64,000 nt of DNA, taken from positions 794,001 through 858,000 of the forward strand of contig NZ_CP021081.1 of the NCBI RefSeq assembly GCF_003444775.1. Reading direction: 5' to 3'. This document shows positions 15,264-26,120 of the stretch, piece by piece. This stretch comes from Deinococcus ficus. GTDB taxonomy: Bacteria > Deinococcota > Deinococci > Deinococcales > Deinococcaceae. Both the position numbers and the translations under genes were made by a program. Position 1 is the stretch's first letter. Each line of letters begins with the position of its first letter. The notes under the pieces are model-generated. The model was given only the letters and a program-made list of their open reading frames with translations, made no database searches and had not been told where the DNA came from.

Positions 15264-15683
15264 TCAGGCGGGCGGCCCGCCGGCGGGCGTGTTCACCATG
15301 TGTACTGCCACGCGCGACAGCGCCGCCAGCAGCTCCTGCGCGTCCGCTTCCGTGATTTCCGGCGTGGCCTCCAGGGCGCCGCGCATGCACGCCAGCCACG
15401 CCCCGGCCCGGTCCGGCGTGATCGGGAACGGCAGGTGCCGCGCCCGCAGGCGCGGATGCCCGAACCGCTGCAGGTACAGCGGCGGCCCGCCCAGGAACCC
15501 GGTCAGGAACGCCAGCTGCTTCTCCGCAGTCAGGGTCAGGTCCGCGGGGAACAGCGGCGCGAGGCGCGGATCCTCGGCCACCCGCGCATAGAACCTCCCG
15601 ACGAGTCGGGCCAGGGCGTCCTCCCCGATCCGGTCGTACAGGCTGGTGCCCGGCTCGCCGGGCGCGGAGGTCGGCAACGTCAC
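15264..15683 (-). CDS. glbO: Truncated haemoglobin, group II
   Basis: This 139-residue protein has the 2-on-2 globin pattern: SLYDRIGEDALARLVGRFYARV (helices A-B), FLTGFLGGPPLYLQRFGHPRLRARH with the proximal-His region, and a C-terminal WLACMRGAL helix. The family binds oxygen and NO and is linked to oxygen handling or nitrosative stress. GTG 15683 is used since TACACT (15690-15695) ends 6 bases before it. It lies downstream of an unknown secreted protein on the opposite side and shows no operon link. Confidence 0.88.
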   Translation of the reverse strand: MTLPTSAPGEPGTSLYDRIGEDALARLVGRFYARVAEDPRLAPLFPADLTLTAEKQLAFLTGFLGGPPLYLQRFGHPRLRARHLPFPITPDRAGAWLACMRGALEATPEITEADAQELLAALSRVAVHMVNTPAGGPPA

Positions 15684-15726
15684 GCGGGCAGTGTAGCGGC
15701 CAGCCCGGTGCGCGGGGCCCCCGGGG

Positions 15727-16227
15727 TTACAGGGGGCGCTGGGTCAGGCGGACGCAGTCGTCATCACTGGGGAACTCCAGTTTCACGCCCTTGATGACCT
15801 CCTGGTACTCGTTGTAGTTCGCGCGGCGCTCCTTGGTGTTCAGCACGAGGTCCTTGAGGTTTTTCACCAGGGCGTCCTTCGCGGCGTCCGTGCCGCGCAG
15901 TTCCTTGCGCAGGCAGTAGGTGGTGGTCATATGCAGGAACATGTGCTTCTGCGCCTCTTCCTTGCTGACCTTCTCGTTGGTGCTCATGATCTGCATGATG
16001 GCCGCGGCGCGGCGGGCGGCCTGGAGCTGCTCGGGGGTCTGCTTGAAGTTGTCCTGAATATGCACTTCGAGATCGCTGCGCAGGTTGGTGATCAGCACCA
16101 GCGAGCCGCCTCCCTCGGCATCCAGCGTCACGGTGCCTCCGGAGGAGTCCTCGGCCGCAGCGGTGGGCACCAGCGGGAGAACGCAGAGGGACGTGAGGAG
16201 GAGGGTCTTCAGGAAAGCCTTAGGCAT
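15727..16227 (-). CDS. Secreted protein of unknown function
   Basis: The 166-residue product starts with a Sec signal peptide (MPKAFLKTLLLTSLCVLPLV, cleavage near TAAAE). The mature part is largely helical and Lys/Glu-rich with two cysteines (TTYCLRKE and DDDCVRL), which may form a disulfide outside the cell. No family is recognised. TATGAT lies 9 bases before ATG 16227, inside an AT-rich intergenic region. Its codon use is less GC-biased than its neighbours (AAC, AAG and ATG-rich), but this fits its composition. Confidence 0.75.
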   Translation of the reverse strand: MPKAFLKTLLLTSLCVLPLVPTAAAEDSSGGTVTLDAEGGGSLVLITNLRSDLEVHIQDNFKQTPEQLQAARRAAAIMQIMSTNEKVSKEEAQKHMFLHMTTTYCLRKELRGTDAAKDALVKNLKDLVLNTKERRANYNEYQEVIKGVKLEFPSDDDCVRLTQRPL

Positions 16228-16481
16228 AGCGGCCAGATCATAATCCTGAACTCATTCCAGTGTTCATACGACGCACACAGAGTATGTGAGGTTTTTCATA
16301 CATCTGGCGCAGCTGTAGGCTTACTTCAGGAAAATGCGCTGCTGGAAAGGACAGTGCATTTTGCTTCAAACAAATGCGTGGGCACATGTGCCTCAAATGC
16401 TGTTCATGAAGACCGGACGGTGAGATTTGGATTCTCATTGAACAGCTTTTCTCTCCCATAGATTCACAAGAAGGAACAACG
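16228..16481. other. AT-rich non-coding island with hairpins
   Basis: This ~250-bp stretch is far richer in A+T than its surroundings and has no convincing gene. It holds an 11-bp stem, AAAATGCGCTG (16331-16341) with CAGTGCATTTT (16352-16362, one G-U pair), and a perfect palindrome GGCACATGTGCC (16381-16392). AAATGC recurs at least four times. The promoter of the secreted protein is at its left end. It may encode a structured small RNA or be a binding region. Confidence 0.5.
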
Positions 16482-16511
16482 AAAAAGCCCCGCTCACAAG
16501 GAGGGGGCTTT
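16482..16511 (-). terminator. Rho-independent terminator of tRNA-Asn
   Basis: On the minus strand a stem AAAGCCCC/GGGGCTTT (16504-16511 with 16484-16491) is followed by five T residues (16486-16482), just after the tRNA 3' end. Confidence 0.85.
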
Positions 16512-16515
16512 CATT

Positions 16516-16590
<75 letters not shown>

Positions 16591-16658
16591 TCACCTGGGT
16601 GATGCTCCGCCGCAGGTCCGGGACGCTGTGGTGGCGGGCCGTTTCCGGCGCGAGAGGG

Positions 16659-16687
16659 ATAGTAGCATGCCCCTCCCAGGCGCGCAA
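16659..16687 (-). promoter_or_regulatory. Promoter of tRNA-Asn
   Basis: On the minus strand TTGCGC (16682-16687), a 17-base spacer and TACTAT (16659-16664) lie about 70 bases upstream of the tRNA. Confidence 0.65.
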
Positions 16688-16696
16688 GCCCCGCAG

Positions 16697-17224
16697 TCAG
16701 GCCTGCGCGCCGCCCGGCATGATCGTGCCCGGCGTGACGCCCAGGCGCCGCAGCGCGTCGTCCCAGCGCTGCTCGTGCGGCACGTTCCACAGCAGTTCCG
16801 GCGTGTCCTGCTCCACCCACACCCACGTCCCGGTACGGGCTTCCTCTTCCAGCTGCCCGGCCGCCCAGCCGGAGTACCCGAGGACCAGCATGTATTCCTG
16901 ACCGCCGGCCATCACGGCGGTCAGGACGTCCATGCTGCTGGACATGTACAGCCCGGGGACGAGCAGCACCTCGCCGGGCAGGCTGACCGGCTGCTGGTAC
17001 AGGCACCAGCCGAGCGCCGGGTCCACCGGACCGCCCAGCCACGCAGGGCGGCTCTGCCCGGCGGCACCCTCGAGGAGGTCCTGCACGGTCTGGCGCATAG
17101 GGGCGTTCACGACCAAGCCCAGGGCGCCTTTGCGGTCGTGTTCCAGCAGGAGGATCACCGCACCGGCGAACACCTCGCCCTGGAGGTGCGGACTGGCTAC
17201 GAGGAAGGTCAGTGGCCCGCTCAT
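16697..17224 (-). CDS. AlgH/YqgE family (UPF0301) protein
   Basis: The 175-residue product has the UPF0301 signature: FLVASPHLQGEVFAGAVILLLEHD, then GALGLVVNAP and WLGGPVDP. The family is cytoplasmic and was named for a proposed effect on alginate synthesis in Pseudomonas, but its biochemical role is unresolved. ATG 17224 (MSGPLTF) is preferred over ATG 17236 because TATGCT ends 7 bases before it. Its stop is about 10 bases from the tRNA-Asn -35 box, and lon follows upstream on the same strand with a terminator between. Confidence 0.85.
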   Translation of the reverse strand: MSGPLTFLVASPHLQGEVFAGAVILLLEHDRKGALGLVVNAPMRQTVQDLLEGAAGQSRPAWLGGPVDPALGWCLYQQPVSLPGEVLLVPGLYMSSSMDVLTAVMAGGQEYMLVLGYSGWAAGQLEEEARTGTWVWVEQDTPELLWNVPHEQRWDDALRRLGVTPGTIMPGGAQA

Positions 17225-17325
17225 CACGTACAGCATAAAGCGGCCGTCTGAACCGCAGGTGGGGAGGCCGCGTTGGTCCGGGTGCAGTGTTGGCGCCACG
17301 CGCACGCTTGGGGGGAGGGCACAGG

Positions 17326-17348
17326 AAAATCCCCCACCGCGCGGTGGG
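17326..17348 (-). terminator. Rho-independent terminator of lon
   Basis: CCCACCGC/GCGGTGGG (17333-17348) is a perfect 16-bp palindrome followed on the minus strand by TTTT (17329-17326). Confidence 0.75.
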
Positions 17349-17372
17349 AGACTGAGGAGTGAGTGGCGGGGC

Positions 17373-19838
<2,466 letters not shown>

Positions 19839-19952
19839 GCGGACTCCTTTCGCCCGGGTTCCGGAGCGGGTGGTGCTCGGAGGGTACGGCTCGGTGGTGA
19901 GGTGATGCCGTCTGTCACTCAGCTTTAAAAATCAAATCGCTTTGAGCGGAGA

Positions 19953-19973
19953 CTTGAGCGTGACTATATCAAG
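19953..19973 (-). promoter_or_regulatory. HspR/HAIR-like operator upstream of lon
   Basis: The plus strand reads CTTGAGC, then 7 bases, then TATCAAG: near-symmetrical halves in the exact HAIR geometry (CTTGAGT-N7-ACTCAAG). An extra direct half-site (TTTGAGC) begins at 19941. HspR is known to control heat-shock protease genes in Deinococcus and actinobacteria. The rest of 19839-20307 is GC-rich apart from 19920-19980; I see no gene or other signal in it. Confidence 0.65.
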
Positions 19974-20307
19974 TTTCTGGAGGTCCGGCAAGGGCCGCGC
20001 CTCCATGACCTGTCCAGCCTGCGCCCTGTGCATCACGCCGAAAGTCTACGCCCGGCGCCCTGACCGAACGCTTGCAGAACCTGACCTGACATTCACCGAC
20101 TCACCCCGCCTTCACTGACCTTCCGCTCATGCACGCCCCCCAGCCCCCCTCGGCCGCCCCAGACCCTAAAGTCAACGTGAGCCCCACCACGAGCCCACCG
20201 GGGCCGGGTACATCTGACCACCCGGTCAGGATGCACACTGAAAGCCGACCACGCCCGGGCGCCCCACCCCAGACCCGCCCGCGGCCCGCGACAGGGGGAG
20301 ACACGCC

Positions 20308-21108
20308 ATGACCAGCCCACCCGACCCGCCCCACATCCTCCTGCGCTCCATGGGCCACGCCACCGTCGTCATCGACGGCGCCGCCGTCACCTGGCCCGCC
20401 CGCAGCGCCGAGGAACTCCTGTGGTTCCTGCACGCCCACCCCGCCGGCGTGTACCGCTACGACATCCTGAACCTCCTGTGGGGCCTGGAGGACACGCCCG
20501 CCGCCGCCAACCGCTTCCGCGTCGCCCTGCACCGCCTGCGCCACTGCCTGCGCCGCCCGGACGCCGTCCTGGAGCGCGGCGGCCGCTACCAGCTGCACCC
20601 AGACCTGCTCGCCGCCAGCGACACGCACTCCCTGCACCAGGCGCTGAGTTCCTCCCGGCTGGCCAGCACCGCCCGGGAACGCGAGGACCTCCTGCGCCGC
20701 GCCCTGGCCGCCGCTGACGGCGAGTACCTGCCGCAACTGCAGGGCGACTGGGTGGACCAGGCCCGCAGCCACCACCGCGCCGCCATCGTGGAGGCCGAAC
20801 TGACCCTTGCGGCGCTGCACTGCGGCGCGCAGGAATGCACCCTGGCCGCGCAGGCCCTCGTCCGCGCCGCGCAGGAAGACCCCCTGATCGGCGAGCTGCA
20901 CCACCAGCGCCTGATGGCCTGCCTCGCCACCACCCGCGACCGCTTCGCCGCGATCGAGCATTACCGCCGCTACCGCCACTTCCTGAGCCACGAGGTGGGG
21001 GACACGCCCATGCCCGACACCGTCACCCTGGCCGAGCGCATCAAGGCCGGCGAGCAGCCCTGCGCCGACGGTTTCCCCGACTTCATGGACCGCCAGGGCC
21101 GCCCCTGA
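20308..21108 (+). CDS. BTAD/SARP-type transcriptional regulator
   Basis: The 266-residue protein has an N-terminal winged-helix-like part (about 10-95: SAEELLWFLHAHP, YRYDILNLLWG, ANRFRVALHRLRHCLR) and a C-terminal bacterial transcriptional activator domain (about 105-250) of TPR-like helices ending in EHYRRYRHFLSHEVGDTP. This order is typical of SARP/AfsR-like activators without ATPase domain. ATG 20308 follows GGGGAG. It precedes a CBS protein and the ba3 oxidase operon on the same strand, so it may control respiration genes; that is only positional inference. Confidence 0.82.
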   Translation: MTSPPDPPHILLRSMGHATVVIDGAAVTWPARSAEELLWFLHAHPAGVYRYDILNLLWGLEDTPAAANRFRVALHRLRHCLRRPDAVLERGGRYQLHPDLLAASDTHSLHQALSSSRLASTAREREDLLRRALAAADGEYLPQLQGDWVDQARSHHRAAIVEAELTLAALHCGAQECTLAAQALVRAAQEDPLIGELHHQRLMACLATTRDRFAAIEHYRRYRHFLSHEVGDTPMPDTVTLAERIKAGEQPCADGFPDFMDRQGRP

Positions 21109-21254
21109 CCATGGGTCCCGGAGCCGTCCCGGCCGGACCTCCGGGCGCCTGAGCGCACCGCCGTAATGGCTTCGTAATACCCTTCTCGCACCCTCATCCA
21201 GTGCTTCCCACCCGGCCCCATCCAGACCCTGCCCCCACGACCAAGGAGGACGCC

Positions 21255-21671
21255 ATGCTCGTTCAGGACCTGATGACCTCGCCCGCGCTGACCATTCCGC
21301 CCACCACCAGCCTGCCGGACGCCGCGCACCTGATGAAAAGCAAAGGCATCCGGCGCCTGCCCGTCGTGGACGGCGCGCACCTGGTGGGCATCGTCACCGA
21401 CCGGGACGTGCGCGAGGCCATGCCCAGCAAGGCCAGCACCCTCAGCCCCTGGGAGGCCACCACCCACCTCGCGGCCATCAAAGTCGCGGACGTCATGCGC
21501 CGCAGCGTCCTGACCACCACCGCCGACGCCGACGCCAGAGACGCCGCCTACACCATGGTCAAGCACCGCGTCGGCGCGCTGCCCGTCGTGGACGCCGCCG
21601 GCACCGTGCAGGGCATCCTGTCCGTCACCGACGTCCTGCGCGACTACGCCCGCGTGCCCCAGACCACCTGA
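21255..21671 (+). CDS. CBS-domain protein
   Basis: This 138-residue protein consists of two CBS motifs: VQDLMTSPALTIPP with GIRRLPVVDGAHLVGIVTDRD, and VADVMRRSVLTTTAD with GALPVVDAAGTVQGILSVTD. Such pairs form a Bateman module that binds adenine nucleotides. With no fused effector domain, it probably acts as a stand-alone energy sensor. ATG 21255 follows AAGGAGG. It sits between a BTAD regulator and the ba3 oxidase genes, consistent with a link to respiration, but no partner is proven. Confidence 0.88.
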   Translation: MLVQDLMTSPALTIPPTTSLPDAAHLMKSKGIRRLPVVDGAHLVGIVTDRDVREAMPSKASTLSPWEATTHLAAIKVADVMRRSVLTTTADADARDAAYTMVKHRVGALPVVDAAGTVQGILSVTDVLRDYARVPQTT

Positions 21672-21749
21672 CCCCCTGCCCCCTACCCGCCGGACACCCC
21701 GACGTGCCCGGCCGTCCCACCGCCTACCCCTCCCCATCCAAGGAGCCGC

Positions 21750-21920
21750 ATGCAAGAACACACCCCGCCCCAGGCCCCCCCGGCCGCTCACCCCGCCCCG
21801 GACCACGCGCATGAGGGCGGCCCCACCCCGGTCGGCACGTTCGGCGTCATCGCCGTGCTGCTCCTGAGCATCAGCACCCTGTGGCTGCTCGTCCTGGGCA
21901 TCCTGGAGGGCCGCGCCTGA
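21750..21920 (+). CDS. cbaD: Small one-helix membrane protein, probable ba3 oxidase subunit IIa
   Basis: This 56-residue gene has a His/Pro-rich N-terminus (MQEHTPPQAP) and one membrane helix (TFGVIAVLLLSISTLWLLVLG). ATG 21750 follows AAGGAG. Its TGA overlaps the ATG of the subunit II gene (TGATG), so translation is coupled. Thermus ba3 oxidase has a tiny one-helix subunit IIa encoded at the same place, which supports the assignment by size and position rather than sequence signature. Confidence 0.75.
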   Translation: MQEHTPPQAPPAAHPAPDHAHEGGPTPVGTFGVIAVLLLSISTLWLLVLGILEGRA

Positions 21921-22498
21921 TGACCCGCCCCGACCCCCGCGCCGCCCGGCCCCTGCCGCCCCTGACGCACCACACCCTGCACAAGTACGAGAACATCTGG
22001 CTGGCCCTGGCCGTGGTCATGACCCTGCTGCTCTTCGTGGGCGTGCTCGCCAGCATGATCACCGGCACCTTCCCCAAGATCGCCGACCGGGGCGGCGTCA
22101 GCACCGAAGCCAGCACGCACAGCATGGGCATCAGCAGCACCGGCCGCGTGGACCCCACCAACCTGAACAACACCCCCTTCGCCACCCCCGGCCTCGTCAA
22201 GAACGCCGACGGCAGCCTCGACGCCTGGATCGTCGCCGGGAACTTCGTGTTCCAGCCCAACGTCCTGCGCGTCCCGGCCGGCGTGCCCGTCACCCTGCAC
22301 GTCACCAGCAGCGACGTCGTGCACGGCTTCCAGGTCACCGGCACCAACCTCAACACGGAAATCCTCCCCGGGCATGTCGCCACCATGAAAGTCACGTTCC
22401 GCCACCCCGGCGAGCAGCACATCATCTGCAACGAGTACTGCGGACGCGGCCACCAGGACATGATCACCCGCTTCATCGTCGAGACGCCCAAGGAGTAA
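21920..22498 (+). CDS. cbaB: Cytochrome c oxidase subunit II (CuA), ba3 type
   Basis: The 192-residue protein has one N-terminal membrane helix (about 28-50) and a cupredoxin domain outside the membrane. CuA ligands are present in CNEYCGRGHQDM plus an upstream His in SSDVVHGF. It accepts electrons from cytochrome c and passes them to subunit I. Start 21920 is fixed by TGATG overlap with the preceding small gene. Single-helix architecture is typical of ba3 enzymes, unlike the two-helix aa3 type. Confidence 0.93.
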   Translation: MTRPDPRAARPLPPLTHHTLHKYENIWLALAVVMTLLLFVGVLASMITGTFPKIADRGGVSTEASTHSMGISSTGRVDPTNLNNTPFATPGLVKNADGSLDAWIVAGNFVFQPNVLRVPAGVPVTLHVTSSDVVHGFQVTGTNLNTEILPGHVATMKVTFRHPGEQHIICNEYCGRGHQDMITRFIVETPKE

Positions 22499-22501
22499 GC
22501 A

Positions 22502-24301
22502 GTGACGACCATCCCCACCCGCCCCGCCCCCACCCGCTATCCGCCCGAACTCGCCGGGCAGATCGAGGCGCACCCGCTGAGCCTCACCACGCCCGCCGGC
22601 GGCACCACCCTGGACACCGCGACCCTCGCCAGCCTGAAAAAGGTCACGCAGTACTACGTGGTCGTGGCGTTCCTGGCGCTGTTTATCGGTGTGATGATCG
22701 GGCCGCTGCAGGCCCTGAACTACGGCGGGGTGGACCTGTACACCACCATCGCCAAGATTCCGGTGCTCAACGCGATCCTCAGCACCTACTACCAGGGCCT
22801 GACCCTGCACGGCGTCCTGAACGCCCTGGTGTTCACGCAGTTCTTCATCAGCGGCTGGATGCTGTACCTGCCCCTGCGTGAACTGGGCGGCAAACCCAAC
22901 ATGAAATTCGCGTGGTTCACGTTCTGGATGATGACCGCCGGCCTGCTGATGGCCGCCGTGCCCCTCCTGTTCAACCGCGCCACCGTGCTGTACACCCTGT
23001 ACCCCCCGATGCAGGGCGACGCGCTGTTCTACATCGGCGCGGCCATCATGGTCGCCGCCAGCCTGCTCGTCTTCGGTCAGGTCGTCGCCGTGTGGCTGGG
23101 CTGGAAGCGCGCCAACCCGGGCCGGGTCACGCCCATCGTGTCCTACATGAGCGTCGCCACCTGGATCATGTGGTTCGTCGCGTCCTTGGGCCTCGTCGTG
23201 GAAGTCGTCGCCCTGGTCATTCCCTGGAGCCTTGGCTGGCGCAGCGGCATCGATCCGCTGCTCTCCCGCACGCTGTTCTGGTGGACCGGGCACCCCATCG
23301 TGTACTTCTGGCTGCTGCCCGCCTACATCAGCTGGTACGCCTTCCTGCCCCGCCAGATGGGCGGCCGCATGGTCAGCGAACCCCTCACCCGTCTCGCCTT
23401 CGCCATGTTCGTCATCTTCAGCGTGCCCGTCGGCCTGCACCATCAGTACGCCGACCCGAACATCAACAACACCTGGAAGACCATCCACATGTTTCTGACC
23501 TTCCTGGTCGCCGTGCCCAGCCTCCTCACCGCATTCTCCGTCGGCGCCGCGCTGGAGGACTCCGCCCGCATGCGCGGCGGCAGCGGCCTGTTCGGCTGGA
23601 TCCGCCGCCTCAACTGGGGCAACGCCAGCGCCACCGCGCAGGTCCTCGCCATGATCAGCTTCATCCCCGGCGGCGCCGGCGGCATCGTGAACGCCAGCCT
23701 GGCCTTCGCGCCCGTCGTGCACAACACCGCCTGGATTCCCGGGCACTTCCACATCACCGTCGGCACCGCCACCACCCTCAGCTTCATGGGCATCGCCTTC
23801 TGGCTCGTCCCGCACCTCACCGGCAAACGCCTCGTCGCGCCGAAACTGGCACTCACCAGCGTCTGGCTGTGGTTCTGGGGCATGATCCTCATGGCCGTCG
23901 GCATGCACTGGCAGGGCCTCGCCGGCGTGCCGCGCCGCGCCCTGGTCAGCGCCACCACCCAACCCCAGGTGTACGACGCCATGAACATCGCCCTGCCCAA
24001 ATTCCTCACCGCCGCCAGCGGCATCGTGCTCCTCGCCGCCGGCCTGGCCTTCTTCTACGTGCTGTTCCGCACCCTGCTCTCCCCCCGCACCGAGGACGGC
24101 GAAGCCACCCCCATCCCCTACAGCGACGCGATCAGTACCGCCGGCACCGAACTCTCCCGCGCCAGCGGCCTCGTGCGCGGCACGGAAAGCCTGCTCGCCC
24201 TGGGCCTGCTCTCCCTGATCCTCACGCTGCTCGTCTACCTGCCCGTCATCGGCCCCATGATCTCCAACTACCAGATGGTCCCCGGCCAGAGGATCTGGTG
24301 A
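22502..24301 (+). CDS. cbaA: Cytochrome c oxidase subunit I, ba3 type
   Basis: The 599-residue, about 13-helix protein is the haem-copper catalytic subunit. Low-spin haem His lies in LTLHGVLNALVFTQF. CuB ligands are in HPIVYFWLLPAY (His with cross-linked Tyr) and in the pair HHQYADP. High-spin and low-spin haem His residues are in GHFHITVG. The GHP-IVYF signature and the lack of a canonical D-channel motif place it with B-type oxidases, which work at low oxygen with a K-type proton path. GTG 22502 starts 3 bases after the subunit II stop. Confidence 0.95.
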   Translation: MTTIPTRPAPTRYPPELAGQIEAHPLSLTTPAGGTTLDTATLASLKKVTQYYVVVAFLALFIGVMIGPLQALNYGGVDLYTTIAKIPVLNAILSTYYQGLTLHGVLNALVFTQFFISGWMLYLPLRELGGKPNMKFAWFTFWMMTAGLLMAAVPLLFNRATVLYTLYPPMQGDALFYIGAAIMVAASLLVFGQVVAVWLGWKRANPGRVTPIVSYMSVATWIMWFVASLGLVVEVVALVIPWSLGWRSGIDPLLSRTLFWWTGHPIVYFWLLPAYISWYAFLPRQMGGRMVSEPLTRLAFAMFVIFSVPVGLHHQYADPNINNTWKTIHMFLTFLVAVPSLLTAFSVGAALEDSARMRGGSGLFGWIRRLNWGNASATAQVLAMISFIPGGAGGIVNASLAFAPVVHNTAWIPGHFHITVGTATTLSFMGIAFWLVPHLTGKRLVAPKLALTSVWLWFWGMILMAVGMHWQGLAGVPRRALVSATTQPQVYDAMNIALPKFLTAASGIVLLAAGLAFFYVLFRTLLSPRTEDGEATPIPYSDAISTAGTELSRASGLVRGTESLLALGLLSLILTLLVYLPVIGPMISNYQMVPGQRIW

Positions 24302-24305
24302 ACGC

Positions 24306-24725
24306 ATGAGCGACGACAAAGGATTCACCGCCAAGGAAGCCCTGGGCTTCGCCACCTTCGCCGCCGTCGGCCTCGTGCTCGGCATCGCCGCCTACCAGGC
24401 CGGAGGCCGCCTCAGCGGCGCGGGCAGCGGCGCCGTGGTCGCCTCCGCCGGCGCCGCCACCACCCCCGACGGGCAGGCCCTGTACGTCGGCAACTGCGCC
24501 GGCTGCCACGGCGGACAGGGCCAGGGCGCGGTCGGGCCGGCCATGAAACCCAGCGCCGCCTGGAGCGACGCCGAATTCAAGGAGGCCGTCCTGCACGGCC
24601 ATGCGCCCGGCGGCCGGGAACTGAAAAACGTCATGCCGCGCTTCGGTACCATCGGCCTGGACGGCGCGCCCGCCACCGACGCGCAACTGCAGGCACTGCA
24701 CAAGTACCTGGGCACCCTGCCCTGA
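24306..24725 (+). CDS. Membrane-anchored cytochrome c
   Basis: The 139-residue product begins with one hydrophobic helix (about 12-30) that is probably an uncleaved anchor. A class I cytochrome c domain follows with haem motif C64-x-x-C67-H68 and an axial Met in NVMPRFG. It starts 4 bases after the subunit I stop, so it is in the oxidase operon and most likely donates electrons to CuA. An imperfect hairpin follows. Confidence 0.9.
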   Translation: MSDDKGFTAKEALGFATFAAVGLVLGIAAYQAGGRLSGAGSGAVVASAGAATTPDGQALYVGNCAGCHGGQGQGAVGPAMKPSAAWSDAEFKEAVLHGHAPGGRELKNVMPRFGTIGLDGAPATDAQLQALHKYLGTLP

Positions 24726-24734
24726 GCACGCACC

Positions 24735-24766
24735 GCGGGGCAGGGTGCATTGACACCCCGCCCCGC
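24735..24766 (+). terminator. Hairpin ending the ba3 oxidase operon
   Basis: GCGGGGCAGGGTG (24735-24747) pairs with CACCCCGCCCCGC (24754-24766) with one mismatch and a 6-base loop. It overlaps the -35 box of the tRNA-His promoter. Confidence 0.6.
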
Positions 24767-24778
24767 ACCCCCTAGGAT
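24750..24778 (+). promoter_or_regulatory. Promoter of the tRNA-His/tRNA-Leu unit
   Basis: Consensus TTGACA (24750-24755), a 17-base spacer and TAGGAT (24773-24778) precede tRNA-His by about 45 bases. Confidence 0.8.
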
Positions 24779-24822
24779 ATGTGGGCCTGCAAAGCGCCCC
24801 CAGGGGCAAGCGGCACGCGCGC

Positions 24823-24900
24823 GGTGGGTTTAGCTCAGTCGGTTAGAGCGCCGCTCTGTGGAAGCGGAGGTCGTGGGTTCAAATCCCATAATCCACCCCA
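24823..24900 (+). tRNA. tRNA-His (GTG)
   Basis: Acceptor GTGGGTT pairs with AATCCAC; the anticodon loop CTGTGGA gives GTG. The extra G at -1 (24823) opposite C73 is the histidine identity feature. CCA is encoded (24898-24900). Confidence 0.95.
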
Positions 24901-24940
24901 ACACCCCCCGGACCCCCGGGGGACTTTTCATTACCAGCGT

Positions 24941-25029
<89 letters not shown>

Positions 25030-25034
25030 CGGTA

Positions 25035-25068
25035 AACGGCCCGCTGAGAAGCAGGCCGTTCTCGTTTT
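25035..25068 (+). terminator. Terminator of the tRNA unit
   Basis: AACGGCC (25035-25041) pairs with GGCCGTT (25054-25060), followed by CTCGTTTT. Nothing else is visible up to 25199. Confidence 0.75.
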
Positions 25069-25199
25069 GCGCTCCGGCTGAGTTCTGGTGATCGCAGGCC
25101 GGACCCCTGTACTCAGCACTCCTGACACTCAGGCCTTGACCCGCACTTCGCACCGCCCATGACGTTCACCCCTCGAGCAGTGCGAAGCGGCAGAACGAC

Positions 25200-26120
25200 T
25201 TACTTGATGGTGCCGTTCAGGCCGTTGGGGTAGAAGCCGCCCTTGCGGGCGTTCGGGGCGAGGTACACGATGTTCAGCACCTCGCGGGTGCTGCGGGGGT
25301 AGGCCACGCCGTTGGCGTCGGCGGGCGCTATGACCGCCATGCCCCTGGCGTCGGTGAGGCCCTGGTCTTTCATACCGCCCACTTTGCCGCGGAGGCTGCT
25401 GATGGCCTGCACGACCTGCCCCACGTACAGCCCGGCCGCTGCACTGACCTGCCGCTGCTGGAACAGCATGGAGCGGATGGCGCCGCCGTGGTACGCCTCC
25501 ACGGCGAGGATGCCGGCGGCGGCCTGCAGGTAGGCGGGGTTGGTGATCAGGGTGGCCGCGCCGGCGTACGCGGTGACGCCCACGTCCTCGAAGATGAACG
25601 CGCCGTGCAGGAAGAAGAGGTCGTTGGCGTACGGGTTGAAGCCGCTGATCTTCCCGCCGGAGGCGGCCTGCCCGGCTGCGCGGAACGCGCCGTTCAGGTC
25701 GATCACGGGGCGCGGGGCGGCGGCCTTGCCGAGTGCGGCGTGCAGGAACTTCACGTGGCTGAGTTCATCCTCGGCGATGTCCTGGGCGAGGGCCTGGACG
25801 TTGCTGTCCTTGAACTGCATGCCGCGGCTCTGGTCCAGGCTGGCGGGCAGCAGGATGTCCGCGCCGCCACCGATCTTCCGCAGCTCGCCCACGCGGCCCA
25901 CGGCCGCGAGATAGAAGGCCGCTTCCAGGTATTCGAGGTTCAGCGCGAAGTTCAGCACGTCGCCGTCGATGTTCCGGGCCGGCGCGGCGCTGGCCGTGCT
26001 GGACGTGGCCGAGAGGCCCAGGGCGGCGCCGAGGCCGAGTTTGCCGAGGAAGCCCATCGCCGCGCGGCGGTTGACGGCGTTGCTGATGTGGTCGGGGGTC
26101 GGCTGTGGGTCGTGGGTCAT
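25200..26120 (-). CDS. Ferritin-like desiccation-related protein with Tat signal
   Basis: The 306-residue protein opens with a twin-arginine signal ([20 protein letters not shown], Arg18-Arg19), so it should be exported folded. The mature part is a ferritin-like helical domain: [28 protein letters not shown] and a second pair around [13 protein letters not shown] and [13 protein letters not shown]. The Glu/His residues in these helices are where a di-metal site would sit. The family includes plant desiccation protein pcc13-62 and several Deinococcus relatives. ATG 26120 follows a GGAGA site; a longer frame to 26153 adds no homology. Metal binding and a stress role are inferred. Confidence 0.85.
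   Translation of the reverse strand: MTHDPQPTPDHISNAVNRRAAMGFLGKLGLGAALGLSATSSTASAAPARNIDGDVLNFALNLEYLEAAFYLAAVGRVGELRKIGGGADILLPASLDQSRGMQFKDSNVQALAQDIAEDELSHVKFLHAALGKAAAPRPVIDLNGAFRAAGQAASGGKISGFNPYANDLFFLHGAFIFEDVGVTAYAGAATLITNPAYLQAAAGILAVEAYHGGAIRSMLFQQRQVSAAAGLYVGQVVQAISSLRGKVGGMKDQGLTDARGMAVIAPADANGVAYPRSTREVLNIVYLAPNARKGGFYPNGLNGTIK

Noticed and set aside
16238..16459. 73-codon minus-strand frame in the AT-rich island
   Set aside because: No ribosome-binding site or -10 box at its start, atypical codons and no recognisable fold; hairpins in the same span favour a non-coding role.
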